From a virus, in IMG/VR virus record IMGVR_UViG_3300032116_000919, positions 1-30,596 of that record: a stretch of DNA of 30,596 bases. One strand, 5' to 3'. Within the stretch, counting starts at the first letter, position 1, and every line of letters begins with the position of its first letter. Below are positions 23,583 through 30,166 of the stretch, piece by piece. Made by a program: the position numbers and the translations under genes. The notes beneath the pieces are model-generated. The model was not told the origin of the DNA. It worked only from the letters and a program-made list of their open reading frames with translations, and did no database searches.

Positions 23583-24717
23583 AGCGGGTCGTGCCCTCTT
23601 CCTCGGTTTGCTTGAACGCCATGGTGCGACGTCCCTTGAAGTCGCCGCGCTCGGCGAGCATTAGCAGGAACGACCACGACAATTCTTCGGCGCCGGTGAC
23701 GTGCCCTTTGATCGGCGCTCCGCCGGTTCGCCCATCGTGCGCCGTGATCTCCTGTCGAACCCTCGCTGCGACGAGCGGGCGCTGATCTTCGGGCCACTTC
23801 ATGATCGCCGCGTGCACCGCCTGCTGCCACGTCATGCCGACGGGAGGCTCCTTGCGACGGTCGCCGAAACCGTAGAGCGGGGAGCGGCTGTACCGCCCCG
23901 CAGTCGCAGCGCCTGGGACGCGGGCGATCATTTTCTCCCACAGGTGCGGCCAGCACTCGGCGTACCGCCAGAGCCCTTGAAGCGGCTCCTCCCCATAAGG
24001 CGGACAGACGCGTTGCCCGTGCCGCGAGACACCAGCGAGGGTCATGACGTCATAGGCACGATTGTAGTCCCACCCGAAGAGACGCGGCGCCGTCCACACG
24101 TCCTCCGTCGTCCAGTCGTAGATCGGCTTCGCGATCATAACGTGAGGCGCGTAGGGGTCCTGCGAGAGCCAGTTGTCGTGCTCCTTCATCATGACGATGC
24201 GGAGGCGACGGAGGCTCTCCTGCGCACGAATGCCCGTGAGGACGACAGTCGAACACGCGCGGTCGCCGAGGACGTGACCGTTGAGTTGCGGAATCGGGAG
24301 GCGCTCGGACGGCGTGCGCGGAAGCGACGTGATCGCCTTCGCCGGGAGAGGGCGGCACCACTTCGCCTCGTCTTCCGGCGCCCACGGGTACCACCACGGC
24401 TCTTCGCGCGAGCACGCGTTGCGGTGCTTGACCGGGTAGCAGAACCACCGGAGCGAGATGCCGTCGCGCTCGCTGACGCGCTGAACGTACTCGACGGTCT
24501 CGGGGTGGATTGCCTCCTCGTCCCAATGGACGGCTTCGAGCGGGAGGCGACCCATCGAACGCGCGACCTCATAGGCGAGGTCGAGCACGACGGTAGAATC
24601 CTTCCCGCCGCTGAACCACACCACAACGCGGTCGAAGCGACGGAAACAGTCAGCGATGCGCTCGCGCGCGAGCTCGGCCACGTCTTCCGTTGTCCTCTGT
24701 CGTGTAAAGCCAGCCAT
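23575..24717 (-). CDS. PAPS-reductase-fold PP-loop ATPase, IbrA/YbdN-like
   Basis: A 380-residue protein from ATG at 24717, coupled by TGATG to the amidotransferase gene. The PP-loop is intact (VVWFSGGKDST, residues 32-42), followed by AVHWDEEAIHPETV, the signature TGIRAQESLRR (161-171) and KPIYDWTTEDVW (197-208), then a Cys-Tyr-Gly region and a C-terminal 130-residue extension with several Trp residues and a final basic stretch. PAPS-reductase-fold enzymes activate a substrate by adenylation from ATP or use PAPS. The IbrA/YbdN group is followed by a ParB/Srx partner, as here. The catalytic motif suggests an active enzyme; its substrate is unknown. Cysteine residues for disulfide or sulfur transfer were not identified with certainty. 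Confidence 0.88.
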   Translation of the reverse strand: MAGFTRQRTTEDVAELARERIADCFRRFDRVVVWFSGGKDSTVVLDLAYEVARSMGRLPLEAVHWDEEAIHPETVEYVQRVSERDGISLRWFCYPVKHRNACSREEPWWYPWAPEDEAKWCRPLPAKAITSLPRTPSERLPIPQLNGHVLGDRACSTVVLTGIRAQESLRRLRIVMMKEHDNWLSQDPYAPHVMIAKPIYDWTTEDVWTAPRLFGWDYNRAYDVMTLAGVSRHGQRVCPPYGEEPLQGLWRYAECWPHLWEKMIARVPGAATAGRYSRSPLYGFGDRRKEPPVGMTWQQAVHAAIMKWPEDQRPLVAARVRQEITAHDGRTGGAPIKGHVTGAEELSWSFLLMLAERGDFKGRRTMAFKQTEEEGTTRYE

Positions 24718-25361
24718 CAGGAACTGATCTCCTCTGACGATCCGTCGCGGTAGATGACGGCGCCCGTCTTCGGCCGCACCGCGACGGCTCCGGCGAACTC
24801 GCGCGAGCACACTGCCGACCACGTCGGCGTCACCTGCGCGAACAGCGGTTGTCCGAAGGCGTAGAAGGCGAGGGCGGAGCGGTGGAGCACCACGAGCGCG
24901 CCTGGCGTCGAGGGGCAAGCGGAGCGGACAGCGTTGACGATGGCGCGGGCGATGCCGTCGAGCGGGATGCGCTTCGCGATGAGGCGCCCCAGGACCTCGC
25001 TGTCATTGTCCGTCGAAGGGGCGAGGCCCTCCGCGGCGGCGAGGGCGGCGAAGCGAGGTACGCGGCCGTTGTGACAGACGACGATGTCGCCGCAGTCGAG
25101 CGGCTGCGCACTCGCCACGTCGGCGACGTTGACGCCCGTCGTCGCGAGACGCGAATGTCCCGCAACGGCCCACGCGGCGGCGCGGGGCAACTTCGACACG
25201 GAGGCGCTAGTGAGCGGCCCCGACGCGCGAGAGACGCGCAACGACTCCCCGTCGAACCACGCGACGCCGTGACTATGCGGTCCCCTCGTGGAGGCGAGTA
25301 GCGCAACGTCGCGGAGCGTCTCCGCGAAGTAGGCGCCAGAGACGGCGAAGAGCCCGCACAT
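24717..25361 (-). CDS. Class II glutamine amidotransferase
   Basis: A 214-residue protein; ATG at 25361 is fixed by TGATG coupling and by the nucleophile being the second residue: MCGLFAV, so Cys becomes N-terminal when Met is removed. Other family residues are present: STRGPHSHG (24-32), GHSRLATTG (68-76), CHNGR (96-100; Asn98, Gly99) and TDNDSEVL (117-124). These are all the residues needed to release ammonia from glutamine. There is no acceptor domain attached, so the ammonia must go to a separate partner; the PP-loop proteins encoded on each side are the natural candidates. This repeats the two halves of AsnB-type amidotransferases as separate genes. Confidence 0.9.
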   Translation of the reverse strand: MCGLFAVSGAYFAETLRDVALLASTRGPHSHGVAWFDGESLRVSRASGPLTSASVSKLPRAAAWAVAGHSRLATTGVNVADVASAQPLDCGDIVVCHNGRVPRFAALAAAEGLAPSTDNDSEVLGRLIAKRIPLDGIARAIVNAVRSACPSTPGALVVLHRSALAFYAFGQPLFAQVTPTWSAVCSREFAGAVAVRPKTGAVIYRDGSSEEISS

Positions 25362-26137
25362 CAACACGCACCGACTGAGCGAAGGAACTCGCGCGCCGAG
25401 GGAATGAGCGTCGCGGCCTCGTGAACCACGTCGGCGTCGATGGCGAACACCTCGCGCCATCCGCCGCGGACGCCGCCGCACCACTGACGCGCGGGCCACG
25501 GGCCGGTGCCCTGCCTGAACCCATGGGGCCACGCGTAGCACGGCGCGAACGGGAGGCCGAAGTAGTGCATCGCGGCGAGGAGCTCTTCGTGGCTCCAGTC
25601 GGCGAGCGGATGGAAGCGCGTCACGCCCTGCCCGTTGGTGTCGACCGCGGTACGAATGTTGTTGCCGTCGGCGCGGCGACGCCCGGTGACGAGAACGTCG
25701 AGGCGGTGCTTGTGAAAGTAGGTGGTCTGCCCGCGATGCTGCACCGCCGCGAACCACTTTGCAGCGGCGGCGGCCGTCGTGGGGAAGAGCCACTCCTCGT
25801 GAGCCGCAAGCCAGCGGAGATCCTGCCCCGTGTTGACGATCTCTAGGGAGCCGGGCATGTGGTCCGTCGCCCACCGCAGGAACTCAGGGAACTCCAGGTT
25901 GCAGATGACCATGCAGCACTGCGCGAAGCCCGCGCGACGCATGACCTCGCCGAGCAGTACGCTGTCCTTGCCGCCGGACCATCCGTAGGCGACGCGCTTC
26001 CCGGCGCACGTCTCGCGGACGGATCGCACAGTCGCGGCCATCCGCGCCTCGACGGCGCTGCGGGAGACGGTCGACTCGATCCCCGCGATGGCGACGTGCC
26101 AGTCCGTCTCGCTGGTCTGTTGCTTGCGCCCGATCAT
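25361..26137 (-). CDS. PAPS-reductase-fold PP-loop ATPase, second type
   Basis: A 258-residue protein starting at ATG 26137, overlapping the cupin gene by ATGA. The PP-loop is YGWSGGKDSVLL (residues 51-62), with a preceding AAxVRSVRETCAGKRVA helix and strand, then CCMVICNLEFPEFLRW, then VLVTGRRRADGNNIR (148-162) and FHPLADWSHEELLAAMHYFG (175-194), the usual motifs of the PAPS reductase family. It ends GAREFLRSVGAC-like with a Cys as last residue. It is shorter than the IbrA-like protein and lacks its long C-terminal extension. The order puts it immediately before the amidotransferase gene, suggesting a direct partnership. A TGRRRADGNN form instead of TGxRxxES points to a different substrate. 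Confidence 0.87.
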   Translation of the reverse strand: MIGRKQQTSETDWHVAIAGIESTVSRSAVEARMAATVRSVRETCAGKRVAYGWSGGKDSVLLGEVMRRAGFAQCCMVICNLEFPEFLRWATDHMPGSLEIVNTGQDLRWLAAHEEWLFPTTAAAAAKWFAAVQHRGQTTYFHKHRLDVLVTGRRRADGNNIRTAVDTNGQGVTRFHPLADWSHEELLAAMHYFGLPFAPCYAWPHGFRQGTGPWPARQWCGGVRGGWREVFAIDADVVHEAATLIPSAREFLRSVGAC

Positions 26138-26847
26138 CCGCCCGTGTTGAACGGGTTCGCCCCGATGTATGTACGGTTCCTCATCGGGTGCGCGGTGTCG
26201 GTCGGCCCCCAGTCGGAATCGGGATGGTAGGCGATCACGTCCATAGTCTCGCGGGTCTTCGTGCGATCGGTGCGGAAGCTGTGCATCTCCTGCGGCTCCA
26301 ACATGAACACCGCGGAGGGAGAAAGCTCCTCCTCCCACTGTTCCGCGCGACCGAGCTGAACGGGGCCGAACGCGTGACCGATGCCGCGCGCCACGATCCC
26401 GAGGCGAATCGTCGGGTGGGTGTGCTGCGTCTGGACGATGCCGGGCGGGAAGTGCAGGTGATTGAAGACGGGGTCGCCGAGACGCGGCGGGTATACGAGC
26501 ATTGAGTCGGAGCAGCCGTCAATGTACGAGAGGCGACCGCGCTGCTCGATGCGTCCGAAGCATTCCATGCCGCGAAAGCCATAGCGTGTGATTAGCACCA
26601 CGCGGGAGCCCGGACGCACGTCGGTTACCGTGAATCGGCCAGGGCAGCAGAAGAACGATCCGGTGGCCAGTTCGTGAGAGGCGCCCGCGGCGTGCACGGC
26701 AGCGCGTCCATCTAGCAAATAGCCGTAGGTAGTGCGGAGCGGGTCGGCGACCTCATGCCCCTTCGTGACGACCATCAGATCGGAGGGGTACGCGGTTTCC
26801 GTCGCGTCGATGCGCGCGCCGTGATCCGGATTGCGGATTAGCTTCAT
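26134..26847 (-). CDS. Cupin-domain protein
   Basis: A 237-residue protein from ATG at 26847 (ATGA with the ParB-like gene). Two cupin-like halves can be seen. The first (about 40-90) reads YGYLLDGRAAVHAAGASHEL then GSFFCCPGRFTVTDV. The second (about 125-205) contains VFNHLHFPPGIVQTQHTHPT with His142 and His144 as likely metal ligands, IVARGIGHAF, and PQEMHSFRTD with His189 as a further ligand. Cupins include dioxygenases, isomerases and epimerases as well as small-molecule sensors. In an operon with PP-loop ATPases and a glutamine amidotransferase it could supply an oxidation or isomerisation step, or bind a product. No signal peptide is visible. Confidence 0.8.
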   Translation of the reverse strand: MKLIRNPDHGARIDATETAYPSDLMVVTKGHEVADPLRTTYGYLLDGRAAVHAAGASHELATGSFFCCPGRFTVTDVRPGSRVVLITRYGFRGMECFGRIEQRGRLSYIDGCSDSMLVYPPRLGDPVFNHLHFPPGIVQTQHTHPTIRLGIVARGIGHAFGPVQLGRAEQWEEELSPSAVFMLEPQEMHSFRTDRTKTRETMDVIAYHPDSDWGPTDTAHPMRNRTYIGANPFNTGG

Positions 26848-27596
26848 TCTGAGACCGTCTTCATGTGAGCGCGCGCGAGGTGAACGATAGCAGCATCGCG
26901 AGACGGGAGGTCGAGAGATCGCTGCACCGACTTCAACGCGGCAATCACTACGTCGTGGTCTTCCAACGTCATAGTCAGCAGCAGCGTTTTGAAGGGAGCC
27001 TTGCTCTCGTCGCCCCCGGTGTCTTCGATGGACGGAGCGGCGCCGAACTCGTCGAGGAAGTCACTTTGCGTGCTGCGACTAGCTGGCGCCGCAGCAGCCA
27101 TTACGGCGTCTCCCGCTCGCTTGACCAGCGCATCCAGCGCCTCGCCGCCGAAGCCCATGTCGGCCATCACGGCGGCGTCGCGGCCGAACTGCGCGGCCAT
27201 CGCGACGATCGCCTCCGCTGAGTCGGTGCCCTGGAGACCGCGGGCGTTGTCCGCGAGGGTCATGGCGTCGGCCTCGGCGTCGGACACGTCGACGACGCGC
27301 ACGGGCACGCAGCCGGGCGGACCGCCGAACGAGTGCTCGGCGCCGCCGCGCATCTCGCCGTCGACCTCAAGGCCCTGCAGGATCAGCTTCGCGGCCTCGA
27401 GGCGCCCGTGCCCGCCGATGATGCGGCGCCCTCGGGCCTGAGCGACGATGGGCGCGCCCCAGGCGGTGCGGAGGATGGTGCGGGCGAGCTGCGCGACTTC
27501 GCTCCCGTGCAGGCGCGGGTTGCGTGGGTTGGGTCGCAGGTCGGCGACGGGGAGCCAGATGGCTGCGTCGCGCGCGTTTGGTGCGGGTTTCGCCAC
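26844..27596 (-). CDS. ParB-like N-terminal domain protein
   Basis: A 250-residue protein starting with GTG at 27596. The ParB N-terminal motifs are RPNPRNPRLHGSEV (residues 21-34), a strand-helix TAWGAPIVAQARG and the box IIGGHGRLEAAKL (59-71). A central hydrophobic/acidic part (ADAMTLADNARGLQGTD) and a C-terminal region (FKTLLLTMTLEDHDVVIAAL, then RSLDLPSRDAAIVHLARAHM) complete the protein. Phage proteins with this domain are usually non-partitioning; some act on DNA as nucleases or recruit modification enzymes. It is the first gene of the block and is probably transcribed from its own promoter; no ribosome-binding sequence is evident before the GTG. Confidence 0.82.
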   Translation of the reverse strand: MAKPAPNARDAAIWLPVADLRPNPRNPRLHGSEVAQLARTILRTAWGAPIVAQARGRRIIGGHGRLEAAKLILQGLEVDGEMRGGAEHSFGGPPGCVPVRVVDVSDAEADAMTLADNARGLQGTDSAEAIVAMAAQFGRDAAVMADMGFGGEALDALVKRAGDAVMAAAAPASRSTQSDFLDEFGAAPSIEDTGGDESKAPFKTLLLTMTLEDHDVVIAALKSVQRSLDLPSRDAAIVHLARAHMKTVSE

Positions 27597-27602
27597 GTCT
27601 GC

Positions 27603-27631
27603 AGTGTCGCGCGCCGCGATGGCGCCGTCAA
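27603..27631 (-). promoter_or_regulatory. Candidate promoter for the accessory operon (leaderless)
   Basis: On the minus strand TTGACG (27631-27626) is followed by 17 nt and GACACT (27608-27603). The -10 box matches the consensus at only 3 of 6 positions. The start codon GTG at 27596 lies 7 nt after it, so the transcript would begin at or next to the start codon, in line with the lack of a ribosome-binding site. Confidence 0.33.
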
Positions 27632-27640
27632 ATACGACGA

Positions 27641-27664
27641 CGCCCGCGGCAAGACCCGCGGGCG
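27641..27664 (-). terminator. GC-rich hairpin, possible terminator of the replication operon
   Basis: A perfect 9-bp stem (CGCCCGCGG with CCGCGGGCG) and a 6-nt loop. On the minus strand it is followed by a weak T-containing stretch (TCGTCGTATTTG). It lies between the primase stop and the ParB-like start, where an operon boundary is expected. A full T tract is missing, so an intrinsic terminator is only possible. Confidence 0.4.
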
Positions 27665-27738
27665 ACGGCGTGCTGGTCGGCGTGGGAGAGACGGACGACC
27701 GCCGCGAACCATGCCGCAGGGCGCGGCGGGGGTCAACT

Positions 27739-27915
27739 GCTACGCCGCTACATCGACGCTACGTGCTCTGCTACGTGTCGAAACGCTTCAAAACAAGGCT
27801 GCTACGCTGCTACACCACTACTCTTATAGAGAGAGAGAGATTATATTTTATTGGGGGCGCGCGCGAGGGCGCCCCCCTATTGGGAGCATGGGGGCGTAGC
27901 GGGTAGCGGTGTAGC
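27739..27915. repeat. GCTAC iteron-like repeats around an AT-rich stretch; candidate origin
   Basis: GCTAC occurs six times at 27739, 27747, 27758, 27770, 27801 and 27809, and as the inverted form GTAGC at 27896, 27903 and 27911, each a 5-nt unit. Steps between neighbours are mostly 7-12 nt. Between the two sets lies the only strongly AT-rich sequence of the window (27821-27852). Its position next to the primase-helicase gene fits a replication origin or an operator. Confidence 0.45.
27853..27876 (-). terminator. GC-rich hairpin downstream of primase gene
   Basis: GGGGGCGC (27853-27860) pairs with GCGCCCCC (27869-27876) across an 8-nt loop. It lies 42 nt beyond the primase stop. On the minus strand it is followed by A-rich rather than T-rich sequence, so it may be an origin structure rather than a terminator. 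Confidence 0.3.
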
Positions 27916-27917
27916 GG

Positions 27918-29987
27918 TCAGGGTCGATGGCGCCACGCGCCGTCGTCGGTAAGGCGGTCCCAAAGGCGAGTGTTTCGCCCATCGACGCGCAGGACGCGGG
28001 TGACGTAGCCGAGGCGCCGCAGGATCGCGGAGACCCGCGCGGACTCCCGCGGGGTGATCCGGTCGAGGTCGACGCGCAGGGCGCCGGTGAGCACCCGCTG
28101 CGTGGTGATGTCGCGCCCCTCGGCGCCCGAGAGTCCATCGAGCCACGTCGCGACGGAGTCCTCCCAGGCGTCGGCCACGCGATGAGCCTCGGTGGCCTCG
28201 GCGCGTGCGGCCTCTGCCTCGGCGACGAGCCACCAGCCCTCGCGCGCGTCGAGGGCGGCGAGTGCTTCGGCCCAGAGCTGGTCGCGGTCGCGACGGAGGG
28301 CCTCGGTGTCGACGCGCCCGACGCGCACGACCCAGAACCGGCGATCGCCGGTCGAGTCGGTGAGGAACTGCGCTTCGTTGGTGCTGCCGACGATGACGTT
28401 GTGGCGGGGCACGGACTCGACGACGCGGCCGTAGGGCTGCCGGTAGCTGTCGACCTGCGAGGAGACGAAGGCCTTCACGCGTCCAGCGTGGGCGCGAGAG
28501 GTGACGTGCTCGAGCTCCCCGAGCTCGTAGATCCACGCGCTGTTGATTTGAAGCATCGCGTCCTTCGACTCGATGTCGACGGCAGAGTCGCTGAACCACT
28601 CGCCGCCGAGGACGCGGAAGAACGAGCTCTTGCCGACGCCCTGCGGGCCGACGAGCACTAGCGATGTGTCGACCTTGCAGCCTGGCGTGATGGCGCGCGC
28701 GACGGCGCTGATGAACCACGCTCGCAGCATCGTTCGGTTGATCGGCGTGTCGTCGGCGCCGAGCACGTCAGTCGCGACGCGGTCGAGGCGCTCGGTGCCG
28801 TCCCACGTCAGCGCCCGGAGGTACCGCTGGACGGGGTGATAGCGCCGCTCGCTAGCGACGAGCCCGACGCCGGACACGACGGACTCTGCTGCGGGCGAGA
28901 ACGCCCACCGGCGCTCGATCTGCTCTCGGATGGCAGCGAACCTCGCATCGGTGACGCGCTCGCCGCCGAGTTCTGGCGCGCGCGTCATCTCGTTGAGTCG
29001 GAGCGAGGCGTACTCCTGCGAGTGCCGCAGGATCGTGCACACGTTCGCGAAGGTGTTTCGCACCTGCCCCTTTGGCGTGGTCGAAAGTTGAGAGTGCCAT
29101 GTCGTGTCCTCCGGCGGCGCCTCTGCCAGAGCGGGCGCCGCGGGCGCCGCGGGCACTGCGAGCTTCGGCGCGTTCGGCTCGTAGCGCATGGCGCTCGACA
29201 CGATGCCCTTGACCTCTGCGGGGTCGAGCGGCGGCGAGCACAGGCGCTCATTCAGGGACGAAATGGACTTGAAGATCTCCGGCTCATCCCATCCTGTGCC
29301 GCGCATCGAACACGCGCGTTTGTAGAGAGTTTCGTTTCGCGAACCTTCGAGGATCGTCTCTCCGCTGCCGCCCGAGAGCACGCGGAGCTTCGGGCGCCGC
29401 GCGAGCGCGTCGAGCCAGGCGCGAGGCGCCTCGGCCACGTCGACCGCGTCAGGGCGCGAGGAGAGCTCCCACGCATACGACCCGCCGCTGACGTGCGAGG
29501 ACGGCGCTGCGACGACGTAGCCGCCCTCTCCGCGCACGTCGACGCCTGGGGCGAGGACGCCGGCGCTGTTGCGCACCTCGACGCCCTGCGGGACCGTCAG
29601 GTAGATGTGCCTCCCCTTCGAGCCGGTGAGCGCCTCGACGGTGTCGGGAATCTTGCCGAGGCGCTCGACGAGCTCGTCGAAGCCCTCGTCGCCGCCGTGG
29701 CGCGGGTCGATGTCGACGACGACGAGCCCGCCGCCGGTGGCGACGCCGACGTTGGCGTCGGGCCACTGGGACCACCACGCGCGGATCTGCTCTGCGTCGG
29801 TCGTGGCGTCAAGGCACCCGCGCGCCGTCCGCGGGTGCTTCCCCGGCTTCGTGCCGGTGCAGTTGGGCGAGGCGCAGGTGCAGCCGCTCGCGTCGACGGA
29901 GTGCAGGGGGAACACGCGCCAGCCGAACTGCGTCGCGTAGGCCATCGCGGCGCGCCCGAGGCGCGAGAGCTTGATCGCGGGGGTCAC
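27918..29987 (-). CDS. Primase-polymerase / VirE-type helicase fusion
   Basis: A 689-residue protein starting with GTG at 29987 (GTGA with the regulator gene); ATG at 29945 is an alternative. Residues 10-190 form an archaeo-eukaryotic primase-polymerase domain: FGWRVFPLHS, a Cys cluster (C36, C38, C43) before GKHPR, catalytic D92 and D94 in VVDIDPRHGG and the H127 motif GSKGRHIYL. Residues 380-600 are a VirE/D5-like superfamily 3 helicase: YHPVQRYLRALTWDGTERLD, Walker A VGPQGVGKSS (446-455), Walker B WIYELGELE (485-493), and STNEAQFLTD...GDRRFWVV (535-554). The end (about 620-689) looks like a winged helix (SAILRRLGYVTRVLRVDG). It would prime and unwind phage DNA, which replaces Mu-type transposition here. 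Confidence 0.9.
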   Translation of the reverse strand: MTPAIKLSRLGRAAMAYATQFGWRVFPLHSVDASGCTCASPNCTGTKPGKHPRTARGCLDATTDAEQIRAWWSQWPDANVGVATGGGLVVVDIDPRHGGDEGFDELVERLGKIPDTVEALTGSKGRHIYLTVPQGVEVRNSAGVLAPGVDVRGEGGYVVAAPSSHVSGGSYAWELSSRPDAVDVAEAPRAWLDALARRPKLRVLSGGSGETILEGSRNETLYKRACSMRGTGWDEPEIFKSISSLNERLCSPPLDPAEVKGIVSSAMRYEPNAPKLAVPAAPAAPALAEAPPEDTTWHSQLSTTPKGQVRNTFANVCTILRHSQEYASLRLNEMTRAPELGGERVTDARFAAIREQIERRWAFSPAAESVVSGVGLVASERRYHPVQRYLRALTWDGTERLDRVATDVLGADDTPINRTMLRAWFISAVARAITPGCKVDTSLVLVGPQGVGKSSFFRVLGGEWFSDSAVDIESKDAMLQINSAWIYELGELEHVTSRAHAGRVKAFVSSQVDSYRQPYGRVVESVPRHNVIVGSTNEAQFLTDSTGDRRFWVVRVGRVDTEALRRDRDQLWAEALAALDAREGWWLVAEAEAARAEATEAHRVADAWEDSVATWLDGLSGAEGRDITTQRVLTGALRVDLDRITPRESARVSAILRRLGYVTRVLRVDGRNTRLWDRLTDDGAWRHRP

Positions 29988-30133
29988 TGTGCGGCCACCG
30001 CCGGAAGGGCGCCGCGCAGGAGCAGTCGGATCACGTCGGCGCGCGACAGACCGGCTTCGCGGCTGCGCCGGTCGAGGAGCTCGCGCTCTTGATCGGAGAG
30101 ATGGACGAGGATGGCCTTGGGTCGAGTACGCAT
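29984..30133 (-). CDS. Ribbon-helix-helix regulator
   Basis: A 49-residue protein from ATG at 30133. The opening strand RPKAILVHLSDQ, helix ERELLDRRSREA, turn GLSRADVIR and second helix LLLRGALPA are the ribbon-helix-helix fold (Arc/CopG type) in full. These proteins bind DNA as dimers through the N-terminal strand. The TGA forms GTGA with the primase start, so it is coupled to it. Probably it controls its own operon through the palindrome just upstream. The gene is short but its fold pattern is clear. Confidence 0.8.
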   Translation of the reverse strand: MRTRPKAILVHLSDQERELLDRRSREAGLSRADVIRLLLRGALPAVAAQ

Positions 30134-30140
30134 GGCGGGG

Positions 30141-30161
30141 AGTATATCCACCGCATATGCG
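30141..30161 (-). promoter_or_regulatory. Candidate operator and -10 box upstream of the RHH gene
   Basis: CGCATATGCG (30152-30161) is a perfect 10-bp palindrome. Directly after it on the minus strand is TATACT (30146-30141), a near-consensus -10 box, 7 nt before the ATG at 30133. A good -35 box was not found. Binding of the regulator here would cover the promoter. No ribosome-binding site is seen before the ATG. Confidence 0.42.
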
Positions 30162-30166
30162 TGACG

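Noticed and set aside
23575-26137. Dnd phosphorothioation system
   Set aside because: The PP-loop proteins share only the general DndC fold; no DndA/IscS, DndB, DndD or DndE-like gene is present.
24717-26137. 7-deazaguanine (QueC/DpdA) pathway
   Set aside because: The PP-loop motif and later signatures are PAPS-reductase type, with no QueC Cys cluster, and no FolE, QueD, QueE or DpdA is in the window.
27383-27736. 117-residue minus-strand frame upstream of the ParB-like gene
   Set aside because: Overlaps the ParB-like gene in another frame, is Pro/Arg/Ser-rich and contains the hairpin; treated as a shadow.
27828-27840. GA dinucleotide run as a regulatory or microsatellite element
   Set aside because: Short and single; better described as the edge of the AT-rich stretch of the candidate origin.
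27840-27845. Perfect TATAAT on the minus strand as a promoter
   Set aside because: No -35 box at 16-18 nt (only GC-rich hairpin sequence) and no extended -10; kept as part of the AT-rich region only.
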